From positions 1 to 64,000 of the forward strand of contig FONK01000003.1 of NCBI GenBank assembly GCA_900112915.1: a stretch of 64,000 bases of DNA, written 5' to 3'. A program made the translations under genes and the position numbers. This DNA is from Peptostreptococcaceae bacterium pGA-8. GTDB lineage: Bacteria; Bacillota; Clostridia; Peptostreptococcales; Anaerovoracaceae. Below, in pieces: positions 34,272 to 43,612 of this stretch (the stretch's first letter is position 1; every line of letters begins with the position of its first letter). Below the pieces are notes generated by a model. That model saw only the letters and a list, made by a program, of their open reading frames with translations. It did not search any database and had not been told where the DNA came from.

Positions 34272-36731
34272 ATGATTAGATTAGAAGGTATAAACAAGTA
34301 CTTTAACAGATATAAGAAAAATCAAATACATGTAATTAACAATACTACCCTCACTCTTGAAGGTGCAGGCCTGGTAGCCTTGCTAGGTCCGTCAGGATGT
34401 GGTAAAACAACGCTTCTGAATGTAATTGGCGGGCTGGATACAGTAAATGGCGGACAAATTTATCTGGATGATGAAAGAATAACCAAGAGGGCTACCTTCA
34501 AAAAAGATGCGATTAGAAATCTAAAGGTTGGATATATATTTCAAAACTACAACCTGATTGACAATATGACCGTCTTTGACAATATTGCCTTAGTACTTAA
34601 GATGCAGGGCATGAAGGACGAAAAAGAAATCAAAGACAAGGTTCACTATGCCCTTGAAATGGTCGGCATGTATAGATATAGAAATCGATTTGCAGACATG
34701 CTCTCAGGCGGCGAGCGTCAAAGGGTAGGTATAGCAAGAGCGATTGTTAAAAACCCTCAAATTATAATTGCCGATGAGCCTACAGGCAATCTTGACAGTA
34801 AGAATACCCTGGATGTAATGAATATAATTAAGACGATTGCCGAAAAGAAGCTGGTAATTCTTGTTACTCATGAAGAAAGGTTGGCAAATTTCTATGCATC
34901 CAGAATTATAAGGCTGGAGGATGGCAAAATCATTTCTGACGAAATCAATGAGCATGGTAATGACCTGGACTACAGAATTGATAATGACATTTACTTAAAA
35001 GATCTCCCTAACCATAAGGTTATCGAGGAAAACGGATATAAGCTGAATATATATGATGCCGGTGATAGTAATATTACTTTAAATATTGTAATTAAAAATG
35101 GAAACATATATCTTCAAACAGATGATTATTTGAGCAGATTGGAGATTGTAGATGAAAACTCTACTGTTGATTTAATTGATGCTCACTATGAAGGAATAGG
35201 CCAGGACGAATATTTGAAGCAGGGCTTTGATATGTCCAAGTTTGAGCCTAACAAACCGCCTAAGCATTCATCAATCTTAAATTCTTTTTCGATGATTAAG
35301 GCGGGATTTACAAAAGTAATGAATTACTCAATTCTGAAGAAGCTGTTACTTTTCGGCTTTTGTATTTCTGCCATGTTTATTGTATATGGTGTATCAAGTA
35401 TAGCTGGAGCGCTGAACGTTCCTGACGAAAGGTTTATTACCGCAAATAAGGATTACCTGATAATTAAAGATAAAACCTTAGATGTGGATGAATATTTGCA
35501 GCTTGAATCGAATCCTGATGTTCAATATTTGATTCCGGGAAACGGACAAGCCAATTTTAAGATTAACTATACAGATTTTCTTCAAACAAGCATTAGCAAC
35601 GACTCAATTTCGGGCTCACTTACTGATTCAGCAGCATTAACTGAAAAAGATATTAAGGCAGGAAGCTTGCCGACTACACCTTATGAAATTGTCTTGGATG
35701 AGTTGGTGTTGAAGAAAGCTCTTAAAAATGGTTCAGCAAAAGAAGCGGGATTTTTCAAAGCCTCAGAATTTATCGGCAGAGAAATCAAAATGCATAATTT
35801 GCCTAATTTTAAAATTGTAGGTATAACAGATAAGCATGCTCCGAATATTTATATGGACAGAGCCCAATTCATAAATGTTCTTTCTCAAACTACAGAGCAA
35901 GAGGACGGCGGAGCTATGCCGGGTGATGAGCATACCGGCGGAAATGATATTGTTTCAACGGCTATAGCGGAATCTAAAGGGGAAATATCTTGGAAAAGCG
36001 GTAAGTGGCCGGAAAATCCTTATGAGGTTTCCGTAAACTACAATAAGAGAGAAGCATATCCTTTAAATAAAGAAATACCAACGAAGATTAACGGTGTCAA
36101 GCTAAAGACCGTCGGCTATTTCACTGACCCTTATGACAGGGATATTAAGGTTGTCAGCCCTGAAACCATGAAATACAATGTAATCAAAAAAGCATCAGAT
36201 ATTATAGTTATGCCGAAAGGCGGTACCGCTGCCGAAAAGAAGGCAAACTTATCTAATCTGAAAGACCAGGGCTATAATATATATAGTCTTTACGACAAGA
36301 GCAGAGCTGATTATGACAGGCAGAACAAAGACAATGTCAAGACTGCGGTTATCATGGGATGTGTTATTTTGATAATTTCGTTAATTGAAATTTATCTAAT
36401 AATAAGAGCCTCATTCCTGTCAAGAATAAAGGAGATAGGTGTGTATAGGGCTATTGGCGTTAAAAGGCTTGATATATACAGAATGTTCCTCGGTGAGATT
36501 TTTGCAATCACTTCAATGGCTGCAATTCCGGGATTTGCCTTTATGACATATATTGTGATTCAGCTCACTAAAATTCAACAGCTTGAAGGCACCCTTTATA
36601 TGAGTCCTATAGTTGGACTTATTGCGCTCGGAATTATATATGCAGGCAATATAATCTTTGGACTGATGCCTGTATGGAGCGTTCTAAGAAAGACCCCTGC
36701 AGCTATTTTGAGCAGGACTGACGTAGATTAA
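34272..36731 (+). CDS. ABC transporter, ATPase fused to FtsX/MacB-like permease (2)
   Basis: An 819-residue partner starting one base after the first. ATPase features: Walker A GPSGCGKT (39-46), LSGGERQR signature and IIIADEP Walker B. One membrane helix follows at about 357-375, then an extracytoplasmic domain and three C-terminal helices around VIMGCVILIISLIEIYLII. The pair probably makes a heterodimeric exporter of the LolD-FtsX/MacB class, with each half carrying both ATPase and permease. No cargo or two-component system lies adjacent, so the substrate is not known. Confidence 0.8.
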   Translation: MIRLEGINKYFNRYKKNQIHVINNTTLTLEGAGLVALLGPSGCGKTTLLNVIGGLDTVNGGQIYLDDERITKRATFKKDAIRNLKVGYIFQNYNLIDNMTVFDNIALVLKMQGMKDEKEIKDKVHYALEMVGMYRYRNRFADMLSGGERQRVGIARAIVKNPQIIIADEPTGNLDSKNTLDVMNIIKTIAEKKLVILVTHEERLANFYASRIIRLEDGKIISDEINEHGNDLDYRIDNDIYLKDLPNHKVIEENGYKLNIYDAGDSNITLNIVIKNGNIYLQTDDYLSRLEIVDENSTVDLIDAHYEGIGQDEYLKQGFDMSKFEPNKPPKHSSILNSFSMIKAGFTKVMNYSILKKLLLFGFCISAMFIVYGVSSIAGALNVPDERFITANKDYLIIKDKTLDVDEYLQLESNPDVQYLIPGNGQANFKINYTDFLQTSISNDSISGSLTDSAALTEKDIKAGSLPTTPYEIVLDELVLKKALKNGSAKEAGFFKASEFIGREIKMHNLPNFKIVGITDKHAPNIYMDRAQFINVLSQTTEQEDGGAMPGDEHTGGNDIVSTAIAESKGEISWKSGKWPENPYEVSVNYNKREAYPLNKEIPTKINGVKLKTVGYFTDPYDRDIKVVSPETMKYNVIKKASDIIVMPKGGTAAEKKANLSNLKDQGYNIYSLYDKSRADYDRQNKDNVKTAVIMGCVILIISLIEIYLIIRASFLSRIKEIGVYRAIGVKRLDIYRMFLGEIFAITSMAAIPGFAFMTYIVIQLTKIQQLEGTLYMSPIVGLIALGIIYAGNIIFGLMPVWSVLRKTPAAILSRTDVD

Positions 36732-36733
36732 AA

Positions 36734-37702
36734 ATGGAATTTTTTAACTCAATACAGAGTGTAATAAGCATATTTCTTATAATAGGCTTAGGCTACTATC
36801 TGGAATATAGAAAATGGTTGGATGATAATTTCGGCGAGACAATTTCGGCAATAATAACCAAAATTGCCTTGCCGGCATCTATTTTTGTTTCTGTTGTGAC
36901 AAATCTGGATAAGGATAATTTACTATCATTATCGGGGAGCTTGGTTTTACCGGCTATTTCAACCATAGTGCTGTACCTGATAGGATGGCTGCTTGCAGCG
37001 GCATTAAATATTTCACAAAAGAGACGCGGGGTGTTCATTAATGGAATTGCAAACTCCAATATGGTTTTTATAGGGTTGCCCCTAAGCGTAGCTCTATTTG
37101 GAAATAAAGGCTTACCCTTTTATCTTCTTTGCTATATAATAAATACCTTATCAACTTGGACATTGGGCATTTATCTAATTTCAAGAGATAACCCGGCTCA
37201 TTTAGATGAGAGAGCTGAGATGAAGATTAATTTAAAACGCCTTTTGCCACCGCCCCTGGTGGGATTTTTGTCGGCTGTTGCAGTTTTGTTTATAGGAATT
37301 GATATACCCGTATTTGTGGGAGATACATTCACCTATGTCGGTAACCTGGTGGCGCCACTTTCCCTCATGTATATAGGGATTATGCTGCGAAAATCAGGAC
37401 TAAAGCATATTAGATTTAACAAAGATATGTCCGTACCCCTTGTTTGCAGATTTATCGTTTCGCCGGCAGTAACCTTTACAATGTTGGCCATATGTACAGA
37501 GGTTATAGGAATGAATCTTCATGTGATGCTTAAAGAGATGCTGTGGATTCAGGCGTCGACACCTATGCTGGTGGTATTGCCTATATTAGCTGCTGAGTAT
37601 AATGCGGACTCTGAATACGCTACAGATCTGGTGACAACAAGTACGGTGATGTTTATAGTCATACTGCCGATAATGATAAACTTAATGAATGTATTCTATT
37701 AA
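36734..37702 (+). CDS. AEC family transporter
   Basis: A 322-residue integral membrane protein with about ten helices in two groups of five around a central hydrophilic loop (RDNPAHLDERAEMKINLKRL). Patterns such as VFIGLPLSVALFGNKGLP and LVAPLSLMYIGIMLRKSG match the auxin efflux carrier (AEC) family, which exports or imports small acids (malate, malonate, auxin-like compounds). Substrate unknown. Two bases after the ABC gene, so it may share its transcript. Confidence 0.8.
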   Translation: MEFFNSIQSVISIFLIIGLGYYLEYRKWLDDNFGETISAIITKIALPASIFVSVVTNLDKDNLLSLSGSLVLPAISTIVLYLIGWLLAAALNISQKRRGVFINGIANSNMVFIGLPLSVALFGNKGLPFYLLCYIINTLSTWTLGIYLISRDNPAHLDERAEMKINLKRLLPPPLVGFLSAVAVLFIGIDIPVFVGDTFTYVGNLVAPLSLMYIGIMLRKSGLKHIRFNKDMSVPLVCRFIVSPAVTFTMLAICTEVIGMNLHVMLKEMLWIQASTPMLVVLPILAAEYNADSEYATDLVTTSTVMFIVILPIMINLMNVFY

Positions 37703-37704
37703 GT

Positions 37705-37739
37705 TGGTACCGGAAGAAATAGTGGTACCGGAAGAAATA
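37705..37739 (+). repeat. two 18-base tandem repeats
   Basis: TGGTACCGGAAGAAATA occurs twice in tandem, one base apart (37705-37721 and 37723-37739), right after the AEC stop. Likely a replication slip or fragment of a longer repeat. Confidence 0.7.
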
Positions 37740-37781
37740 ACTGAAGGATAAATTATCATATACAAATAAAGTATATAAATC

Positions 37782-37812
37782 AAAAACCGGCATCTCGGAG
37801 GATGTCGGTTTT
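37782..37812. terminator. terminator between AEC and putP
   Basis: AAAACCGGCATC (37783-37794) pairs with GATGTCGGTTTT (37801-37812) with a single G-T, flanked by A-run and T-run. It can serve both converging genes. Confidence 0.8.
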
Positions 37813-37817
37813 CTATG

Positions 37818-39356
37818 TTACATATGAAGCATTTTTTGATATTGCTCAAAGTTCTCTTTTACTTTTTCTTCAGGCTCCTTAGTGAGCAAGCTTACAGCTA
37901 TGATTGTAATAAGAGCAGCCAGGAATGCAGGCAGGAGTTCATATGTATCCCAAATGCCGCCCATAGGTCGAACCATATACTTCCAAATGAATATGGTAGC
38001 AGCACCTACTACAAGTCCTGCAAGAGCCCCTTCTTTGTTAGCCCTCTTCCAGAACAAGGAACAAAGCATTAGAGGTCCGAAGGTTGCCCCGAAGCCTGCC
38101 CAGGCAAATGAAACTATTTCGAATACTGAGCTGTTGGGATTAGACGCAAGAGCAACTCCGATTACTGATATGGCAAGAACTGTAATTCTGGCAACCAGCA
38201 TTGATTTCTTCTCGCTCATCTGTATTTTCAGGAAATCTCTGAATATGTTCTGGCTTACACTTGAGGATGCAGCCAGCAGTTGAGAATCGGCAGTTGACAT
38301 AGTTGCGGCAAGAATTCCTGCAAGTATAACTCCGGCAATTAATGCCAGGATTGCCCCGTTGGTGCTCAAAAGATGGGCAACCTTTATTATAATTGTCTCT
38401 GATGCAGAGCCGGCAAGGTTAGGAATTGCACCTGCGCTGGTCATGCCGTTTCCAACTATACCGATCATTACTGCAACACCCAGAGAAATTATCACCCAAG
38501 TCGTTGCAACTCTTCTGGAAAGCGCAAGCTTGTTTTTATCTCCAATTGCCATAAATCTGAGAAGGATATGAGGCATACCGAAGTATCCGAGTCCCCAAGC
38601 TAATGTACCCAGCACCTTAAGGAAGTTATATGGCTGTTCTGTCCCTGTTGCGGTATCAAAGGTTTTGGTAAAGCTTAAATATCCGGGTATCGAATCCGCA
38701 TTGCCGATTACTGCATCGAGTCCGCCGGCAGCATAGGTGCCAAAGCCGAGGATTGCAACCAGAGCGATGGTCATTACGATGCTTTGGATCAGGTCGGTCG
38801 TGCTGGCTGCCAGGAAGCCGCCTAAGGCTGTGTATCCGACGATTACGGCAGCACTGACAACCATGGCTGTAAAGTAATTGATGCCGAATAAGGTTCCGAA
38901 CAGCTTACCGCATGCAGCGAAGCCGGATGCAGTATAAGGAATGAAGAATATTATGATAATAAGGGCAGCTATGAAGTTGAGGATATTCCTGCTATCTCCA
39001 AATCTCTTGCTGAAAAATTCAGGAATTGTAATGGCATCAATTTGATGAGAATAGCTTCTTATTCTCTTAGCTACAATCAACCAGTTCACATAAGTACCAA
39101 TTACAAGCCCTATGCCGGTCCAAGCTGCATCAGCAACTCCGGACAGGTATGCAACGCCCGGCAAGCCCATCAGCAGCCAGCTGCTCATGTCAGATGCTTC
39201 AGCACTCATGGCTGTTACAAATGGACCCAGCGTTCTTCCTCCCAGATAGAAGTCACCGGCACTTTCATTTTTCTTTGAAAAATAAATGCCGACTCCCAGC
39301 ATTGCGGCCAGATATATAACGATGGATAACATCATCAAAATTTCATAAGATGTCAT
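37818..39356 (-). CDS. putP: sodium/proline symporter PutP
   Basis: A 512-residue SSS-family symporter, read on the minus strand from ATG 39356 (GGAGG upstream); the longer start at 39371 lacks a ribosome site. It has about 13 membrane helices; the sodium-site region GAGDFYLGGRTLGPFVTAMS and ASDMSSWLLMGLPGVAY, IPEFFSKRFGD and TADSQLLAASSSVSQN are the PutP hallmarks. It brings in proline with sodium for nutrition and osmoprotection. The neighbouring terminator lies on its downstream side. Proline specificity is inferred from close family similarity. Confidence 0.85.
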   Translation of the reverse strand: MTSYEILMMLSIVIYLAAMLGVGIYFSKKNESAGDFYLGGRTLGPFVTAMSAEASDMSSWLLMGLPGVAYLSGVADAAWTGIGLVIGTYVNWLIVAKRIRSYSHQIDAITIPEFFSKRFGDSRNILNFIAALIIIIFFIPYTASGFAACGKLFGTLFGINYFTAMVVSAAVIVGYTALGGFLAASTTDLIQSIVMTIALVAILGFGTYAAGGLDAVIGNADSIPGYLSFTKTFDTATGTEQPYNFLKVLGTLAWGLGYFGMPHILLRFMAIGDKNKLALSRRVATTWVIISLGVAVMIGIVGNGMTSAGAIPNLAGSASETIIIKVAHLLSTNGAILALIAGVILAGILAATMSTADSQLLAASSSVSQNIFRDFLKIQMSEKKSMLVARITVLAISVIGVALASNPNSSVFEIVSFAWAGFGATFGPLMLCSLFWKRANKEGALAGLVVGAATIFIWKYMVRPMGGIWDTYELLPAFLAALITIIAVSLLTKEPEEKVKENFEQYQKMLHM

Positions 39357-39371
39357 AAAAAATACCTCCAT

Positions 39372-39568
39372 GATTAAACAAATCTTGAAGGCATTATAAC
39401 ATAAAATATAGTAGACTGAAACACAGAATATAGTCTGAACTAAATATAAAAATAAATGTAGATATAATGAGTAAACCCCTTGAAAAAACCTAAATTTTAA
39501 ATAAACTAAAAACTATACTAAAAATATAACGAAAAATAAAATATAAAATTTTTTCAAAAATTTTAAAC
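39372..39568. other. AT-rich gap between putP and the TetR gene
   Basis: No gene is credible here. It must carry the putP promoter (a TATAAT-like box appears in the minus direction near 39400) and the end of the TetR gene. Only an imperfect A/T inverted repeat near 39548 (TetR-side) is seen as a possible terminator. Confidence 0.4.
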
Positions 39569-40168
39569 TTAATTGGAATTTTCACCCTGTTTTTTATAGC
39601 TATCCAAGAACTGAGGCAATAAAATTCTACTGTATTGAGCAAGGGAATAATCACCGTTGCATAGGCACCAGTCATACATCATTCCTCTCTCCATAAGGGC
39701 ATATGCCTTGATTACTTCGTTTACCGAAATATCATCACGAAGCTGTCCGTCACTCTGTCCCTCCTGAAGAATTTCTCTGAGCAGCTTGTAGTATGTTCTG
39801 TCCTGGTCAAGAAGGTGCCTGTTGCCACGGGTTATAAGCTGGGATGAAAAAAGTCTCGCCAGAAGATCTACGGAAATGGAGTTTTCAATCATAAGAAACA
39901 GCTGCTGGTTAATATAGCATAGTTTTTCTATGGCGGAGCCGGCTGGAATTGAGTCTCTAATCTGGTCATACTTTTCATCGAAAATATAGGATAATGAACT
40001 CAAAAGAGCATCCTTTCCTTCAAAATAATGGTAGAAGGAACCTTTTGAAGTAGCAGACTCTTCAACAATCTCATCGACGGTTGTATCATCATAGCCCTGC
40101 TCGTAAAACAGCTTCCAAGCAGCAGAAATTATTTTTCCCTTAGTGTTTCTGGTATTTTTTTTGCCCAT
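39569..40168 (-). CDS. TetR family regulator
   Basis: A 199-residue repressor. The N-terminal HTH is typical: TKGKIISAAWKLFYEQGYDD followed by TTVDEIVEESATSKGSFYHYF. The C-terminal part (residues 70-190) is the ligand and dimer domain, with little conservation. It is transcribed away from the decarboxylase gene, and an inverted repeat TGTTATA-12-TATAACA lies in the shared promoter, so it probably represses itself and the decarboxylase gene. Ligand unknown. The C-terminus is basic and ends near 39569. Confidence 0.8.
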   Translation of the reverse strand: MGKKNTRNTKGKIISAAWKLFYEQGYDDTTVDEIVEESATSKGSFYHYFEGKDALLSSLSYIFDEKYDQIRDSIPAGSAIEKLCYINQQLFLMIENSISVDLLARLFSSQLITRGNRHLLDQDRTYYKLLREILQEGQSDGQLRDDISVNEVIKAYALMERGMMYDWCLCNGDYSLAQYSRILLPQFLDSYKKQGENSN

Positions 40169-40183
40169 TTAATCATCCCTTTC

Positions 40184-40209
40184 TGTTATAATATAGTAAG
40201 AGTATAACA
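40184..40209. promoter_or_regulatory. inverted repeat in the TetR/decarboxylase divergent promoter
   Basis: TGTTATA (40184-40190) and TATAACA (40203-40209) are separated by 12 bases in the 67-base space between the divergent genes. It overlaps likely -10 elements, so it may be the operator of the TetR protein. Confidence 0.5.
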
Positions 40210-40235
40210 TATTTAGATGGAGGGCGGAATCCAAA

Positions 40236-41795
40236 GTGAAAGGGATTTTAAGTTTTTTGGAAGAACACAGGGACAGCAAGCCGATATCATTTCATATGCC
40301 GGGACACAAGGGCAAGGATTTCTATGAAAGCCTGGGGATGGGCTCCTTTGATAGAGACTGTTCTGATATGGATATTACGGAAATAAGCGGTGCGGACAAC
40401 TTGTTCCAGCCTGAAGGTATCATTAGAGAAACTATGGATAAGTATAAGAAGCTATATGGCTCTGAAGAGAGCTTTCTTCTTATCAACGGCAGCAGCTGCG
40501 GTATTATTGCCGCAATTCTTGCAAGCCTTGAAAGCGGAGGTAAGCTCCTTATGGCCAGAAATAGTCATAAGTCTGTATATAACGCACTCGAGCTGGGGAA
40601 AATAGAACCGGTTTATGTTTATCCTAAGCCGACGCGGGAGTACGGCCTTATGGGTCAGATCAGCCCGGAGGATGTGAAGGCAGCCTTGGAGGAAAATCCT
40701 GATGTTAAGGCTGTCATTGTGCCAAGTCCGAATTATTATGGAATTTGCAGTGATATCAGATCAATTGCGGATATAAGTCACAGCCATGGAGCCCTGCTGA
40801 TAGTGGATCAAGCTCACGGGGCACATTTGAAATTTATGAAGGAGACCATGGCGGCAGAAAATCTGGGGGCGGATATTGTAATAAACAGTACTCATAAAAC
40901 CTTAGCCAGCTTTACTCAAACGGCAATATTGAATCTTTGCAGTGACAGAATTTCCAAGGAGTCTGTCGCACATCATCTTCATCTTCTGGAGAGCACATCA
41001 CCATCATATTTACTTATGGCATCCCTTGATGTAAATGCAGATATTATACAAAATTATGGTCAGGGCTTGTTTATGGCATGGCAAAAAAACTTGGATTTTT
41101 TCTATGATGAGGCTATGTGGATTCGCGGGCTGATGACCATGGATGACCCTAATTTGGACAGGACCAAGATTATTCTGGATATGAGCTACCTGGATCTTAC
41201 GGGAAGCCGACTGGCACATGAGCTGGAGAAAAGAGGCATTTTTACAGAGCTGTCCGATGGGCCTATAGTAATGTGTATGACAGGAATCGGCAATAAGCGA
41301 TATGACTATGAAAGGCTGTTAATGGCGCTTTCCGAAATATCTGAGGAGAGAATTGACGAAGCCATAGACAGGGCGTGCAAAAGAGAGGCTCTCAGGGCTG
41401 AGTTCGATGAGAGAAGAGACAGGCTTAAGGCAGCAGTTTTTCAGGCTAAATCAAAAGTGGAATTGGATGAAATAGAAAAAAGTCTTCAGGCACTGGAGGA
41501 CGAAAAGGATTTGTCTTCCGATGAATACCAAAATTATTCTTATGAGCTTGAAGGCGGCGCTGAATGTGTCGGGTTTCCAAAAGGAAAGAAATCTGTTCCC
41601 CTGAAAGATTCGGCAGGAGAAGTAGCCGCAACTTGCCTGACTCCATATCCCCCCGGAGTTCCGATTATTTGTCCGGGAGAGGTGATAACTGAAGAGGTGA
41701 TAAATCACTTAGTCGCTTTGAAAGCTTCAGGGAAAAAGGTTACAGGTCTTGGGGCGGAAGGTACTGTTCTCGTAGCTTCAGAAATAACAACTTAG
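40236..41795 (+). CDS. Orn/Lys/Arg decarboxylase-type PLP enzyme
   Basis: A 519-residue enzyme starting at GTG 40236 (GGAGGG upstream). Motifs match the Orn/Lys/Arg decarboxylase class: SFHMPGHKGKDFY near the start, NGSSCGIIAAILA, DQAHGAHLKF and INSTHKTLASFTQ, whose Lys binds PLP. The C-terminal part has the group's CLTPYPPGVPIICPGE. It would make a polyamine or cadaverine, possibly for acid tolerance or as part of polyamine pools. The gene type is conserved just upstream of the SRP RNA and dnaX in clostridia. The substrate is not settled by sequence. Confidence 0.8.
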   Translation: MKGILSFLEEHRDSKPISFHMPGHKGKDFYESLGMGSFDRDCSDMDITEISGADNLFQPEGIIRETMDKYKKLYGSEESFLLINGSSCGIIAAILASLESGGKLLMARNSHKSVYNALELGKIEPVYVYPKPTREYGLMGQISPEDVKAALEENPDVKAVIVPSPNYYGICSDIRSIADISHSHGALLIVDQAHGAHLKFMKETMAAENLGADIVINSTHKTLASFTQTAILNLCSDRISKESVAHHLHLLESTSPSYLLMASLDVNADIIQNYGQGLFMAWQKNLDFFYDEAMWIRGLMTMDDPNLDRTKIILDMSYLDLTGSRLAHELEKRGIFTELSDGPIVMCMTGIGNKRYDYERLLMALSEISEERIDEAIDRACKREALRAEFDERRDRLKAAVFQAKSKVELDEIEKSLQALEDEKDLSSDEYQNYSYELEGGAECVGFPKGKKSVPLKDSAGEVAATCLTPYPPGVPIICPGEVITEEVINHLVALKASGKKVTGLGAEGTVLVASEITT

Positions 41796-41797
41796 GT

Positions 41798-41826
41798 TTG
41801 ACAAGATAGCCAAAAAACAATATAAT
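41798..41826 (+). promoter_or_regulatory. consensus promoter for the SRP RNA
   Basis: TTGACA (41798-41803), a 17-base spacer and TATAAT (41821-41826): a perfect consensus, as expected for an abundant stable RNA. It overlaps the decarboxylase stop region. Confidence 0.85.
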
Positions 41827-41834
41827 ATATCAAG

Positions 41835-41989
41835 CGGTTGCCTTTAAGCAGCTTCGCATACATGGTTTGGGTCCTGCGCAATAGGATGCCGTGAACCTTG
41901 TCAGGTCCGGAAGGAAGCAGCAATAAGCGGAAGTTCTTATGTGCCGCAGTTTCGCCTTCTCTAGGGTATGCGAGGCTGCTTGAAGGCAA
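41835..41989 (+). ncRNA. ffs: signal recognition particle RNA
   Basis: A roughly 155-base RNA: the 5' end (TTGCCTTTAAGCAGC) pairs with the 3' end (GCTGCTTGAAGGCAA) with two G-U, forming a long rod. The apex holds the conserved Ffh-binding elements: GGTCAG-like TTGTCAGGTCCGGAAGGAAG and AGCAGCAATAAGCGG-like sequence. It ends in a T-rich run before dnaX. The length lies between E. coli 4.5S and Bacillus scRNA, and no separate Alu domain is seen. It guides membrane proteins to the translocon together with Ffh. Confidence 0.9.
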
Positions 41990-42015
41990 TTTTTATTAGA
42001 AAAAAGAGGTTTGTA

Positions 42016-43566
42016 ATGTACACAGCACTTTACAGGGCAGAAAGACCGGAAACCTTTGAACAGGTCATTGGTCAGGAACATATTGTACGGGTTCTGAGGA
42101 ACCAGGTTGCCACGGACACAGTAAGCCATGCTTATCTTTTTTGTGGTACAAGGGGAACAGGAAAGACGACTGTAGCCAGAATATTAGCGAAGGCGGTTAA
42201 CTGTACGGATGAGGATGTTCACGGCAGACCTTGTGGAAAGTGTGCAAGCTGTCAGGCGATAAAAAACGGGACCTTTGTGGATGTCTATGAAATGGATGCC
42301 GCTTCAAACCGAGGCATTGATGACGCCAGAGATTTAAGAGACAGCACCGGATATGCACCTGCAGCAGGCAGGAAAAAAGTATATATAATCGACGAGGCTC
42401 ACATGCTCACTCAAGCCGCCTTTAATGCTCTTTTGAAAACCTTGGAAGAGCCGCCGGCAGATGTGATTATGATTCTTGCCACTACGGACCCTCAGAAATT
42501 ACCTCAAACCATATTATCCAGATGTCAAAGACTGGATTTCAGAAGGATGAACCATCAGCTGTTGATGGAGCATATGAAGGGAATTTGCGAAAAAAGAGGC
42601 ATAAACATTACCGAGGGAGCTTTGGGAGTATTGGCTGCCAATGCAGACGGCTCTGTGAGAGATGGCTTAAGCCTCCTTGAGCAATGTCTGGCTACAGGTG
42701 AGAAGGAAATTACAAGAGAGCTTGCCTTGGAGTATTTGGGTGTCGCATCTCAAGACTTCTTCATAGATCTGGTGAATAAAATCATTAATAACAAGGTTGG
42801 TGAAGCCCTTTTAGGCATAAATCAGCTGATTGACAGTGGTAAGGATACGAAACAGCTTACTAAAGATATTTTGGCACACTATAGAAATTTAATGCTGGTA
42901 AAATACATTGAAAATCCGGAAAACATGCTGAACCTATCCTCTGAGAATGTAGAGGCCCTGAGAAAACAGAGCTCTTACATGGAGATGGGAAATATAAATC
43001 AAGCTATTATGACCTTGGCACAGGCTATTAATGACGGGCGATACTCAACACAGCCAAGAATACTTTTAGAGCTGGCAATTGTCAAGCTATCGACCATGGA
43101 CAGCCATTTTGTCAGTGAGCCTATTAAATTTGATGCTGAACAAAAGGCAAGGGCTGTGGCTGAAGCCAAGTCGGCAACACAGACACCGGCGTCAGCAACG
43201 AAGCCCATAGTCGAGGAAGAAGCACAAGAAAAAAATGTAGTTCCGAATAAAGAAGACAGGGTTATCCTTTGGAACCGGATTTGTGATAGAGCCGGTCAAG
43301 TGAGGAAGTCTGTCGGAACCTTGAGAAAGAAAGCGGATTTAGTGGAGGTAGGGGAAAACACCTTCACTTTGAAAGCGGACACAGGTGCGACAAAGCGCAG
43401 ATTGGAAGAGGCGGAGCAGATTTTGTCAGAAGCGGCCACCATGATTGTAGGCAGACCTCTTAGAATGAAATGTCATATTAATGACACTCCTGATGAAGAT
43501 GAGGGAGATAAGGCCATGATGGAAGCTCTGTCAAAGATGTTCGGCGATACTTTAAATGTGAAGTAG
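42016..43566 (+). CDS. dnaX: DNA polymerase III gamma/tau subunit
   Basis: I choose ATG 42016 (AAAGAGG upstream); the open frame extends back into the SRP RNA to 41968 but this cannot be coding. The 516-residue clamp-loader ATPase has Walker A GTRGTGKT (44-51), zinc cysteines C63, C73, C76, C79, Walker B IIDEAH (124-129) and an SRC-type sensor (LSRCQRL). A short, tau-like C-terminal region follows residue 370. It loads the sliding clamp at the fork. It starts the dnaX-ybaB-recR cluster. No internal slippery site was confirmed. Confidence 0.95.
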   Translation: MYTALYRAERPETFEQVIGQEHIVRVLRNQVATDTVSHAYLFCGTRGTGKTTVARILAKAVNCTDEDVHGRPCGKCASCQAIKNGTFVDVYEMDAASNRGIDDARDLRDSTGYAPAAGRKKVYIIDEAHMLTQAAFNALLKTLEEPPADVIMILATTDPQKLPQTILSRCQRLDFRRMNHQLLMEHMKGICEKRGINITEGALGVLAANADGSVRDGLSLLEQCLATGEKEITRELALEYLGVASQDFFIDLVNKIINNKVGEALLGINQLIDSGKDTKQLTKDILAHYRNLMLVKYIENPENMLNLSSENVEALRKQSSYMEMGNINQAIMTLAQAINDGRYSTQPRILLELAIVKLSTMDSHFVSEPIKFDAEQKARAVAEAKSATQTPASATKPIVEEEAQEKNVVPNKEDRVILWNRICDRAGQVRKSVGTLRKKADLVEVGENTFTLKADTGATKRRLEEAEQILSEAATMIVGRPLRMKCHINDTPDEDEGDKAMMEALSKMFGDTLNVK

Positions 43567-43612
43567 TCCACCAAAGATACGTGAGAAATTGGAATTTTAG
43601 GAGGAAATATAA

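Noticed and set aside
41968-42015. upstream extension of dnaX to 41968
   Set aside because: It would run through the 3' end of the SRP RNA; ATG 42016 has a ribosome site and the conserved start.
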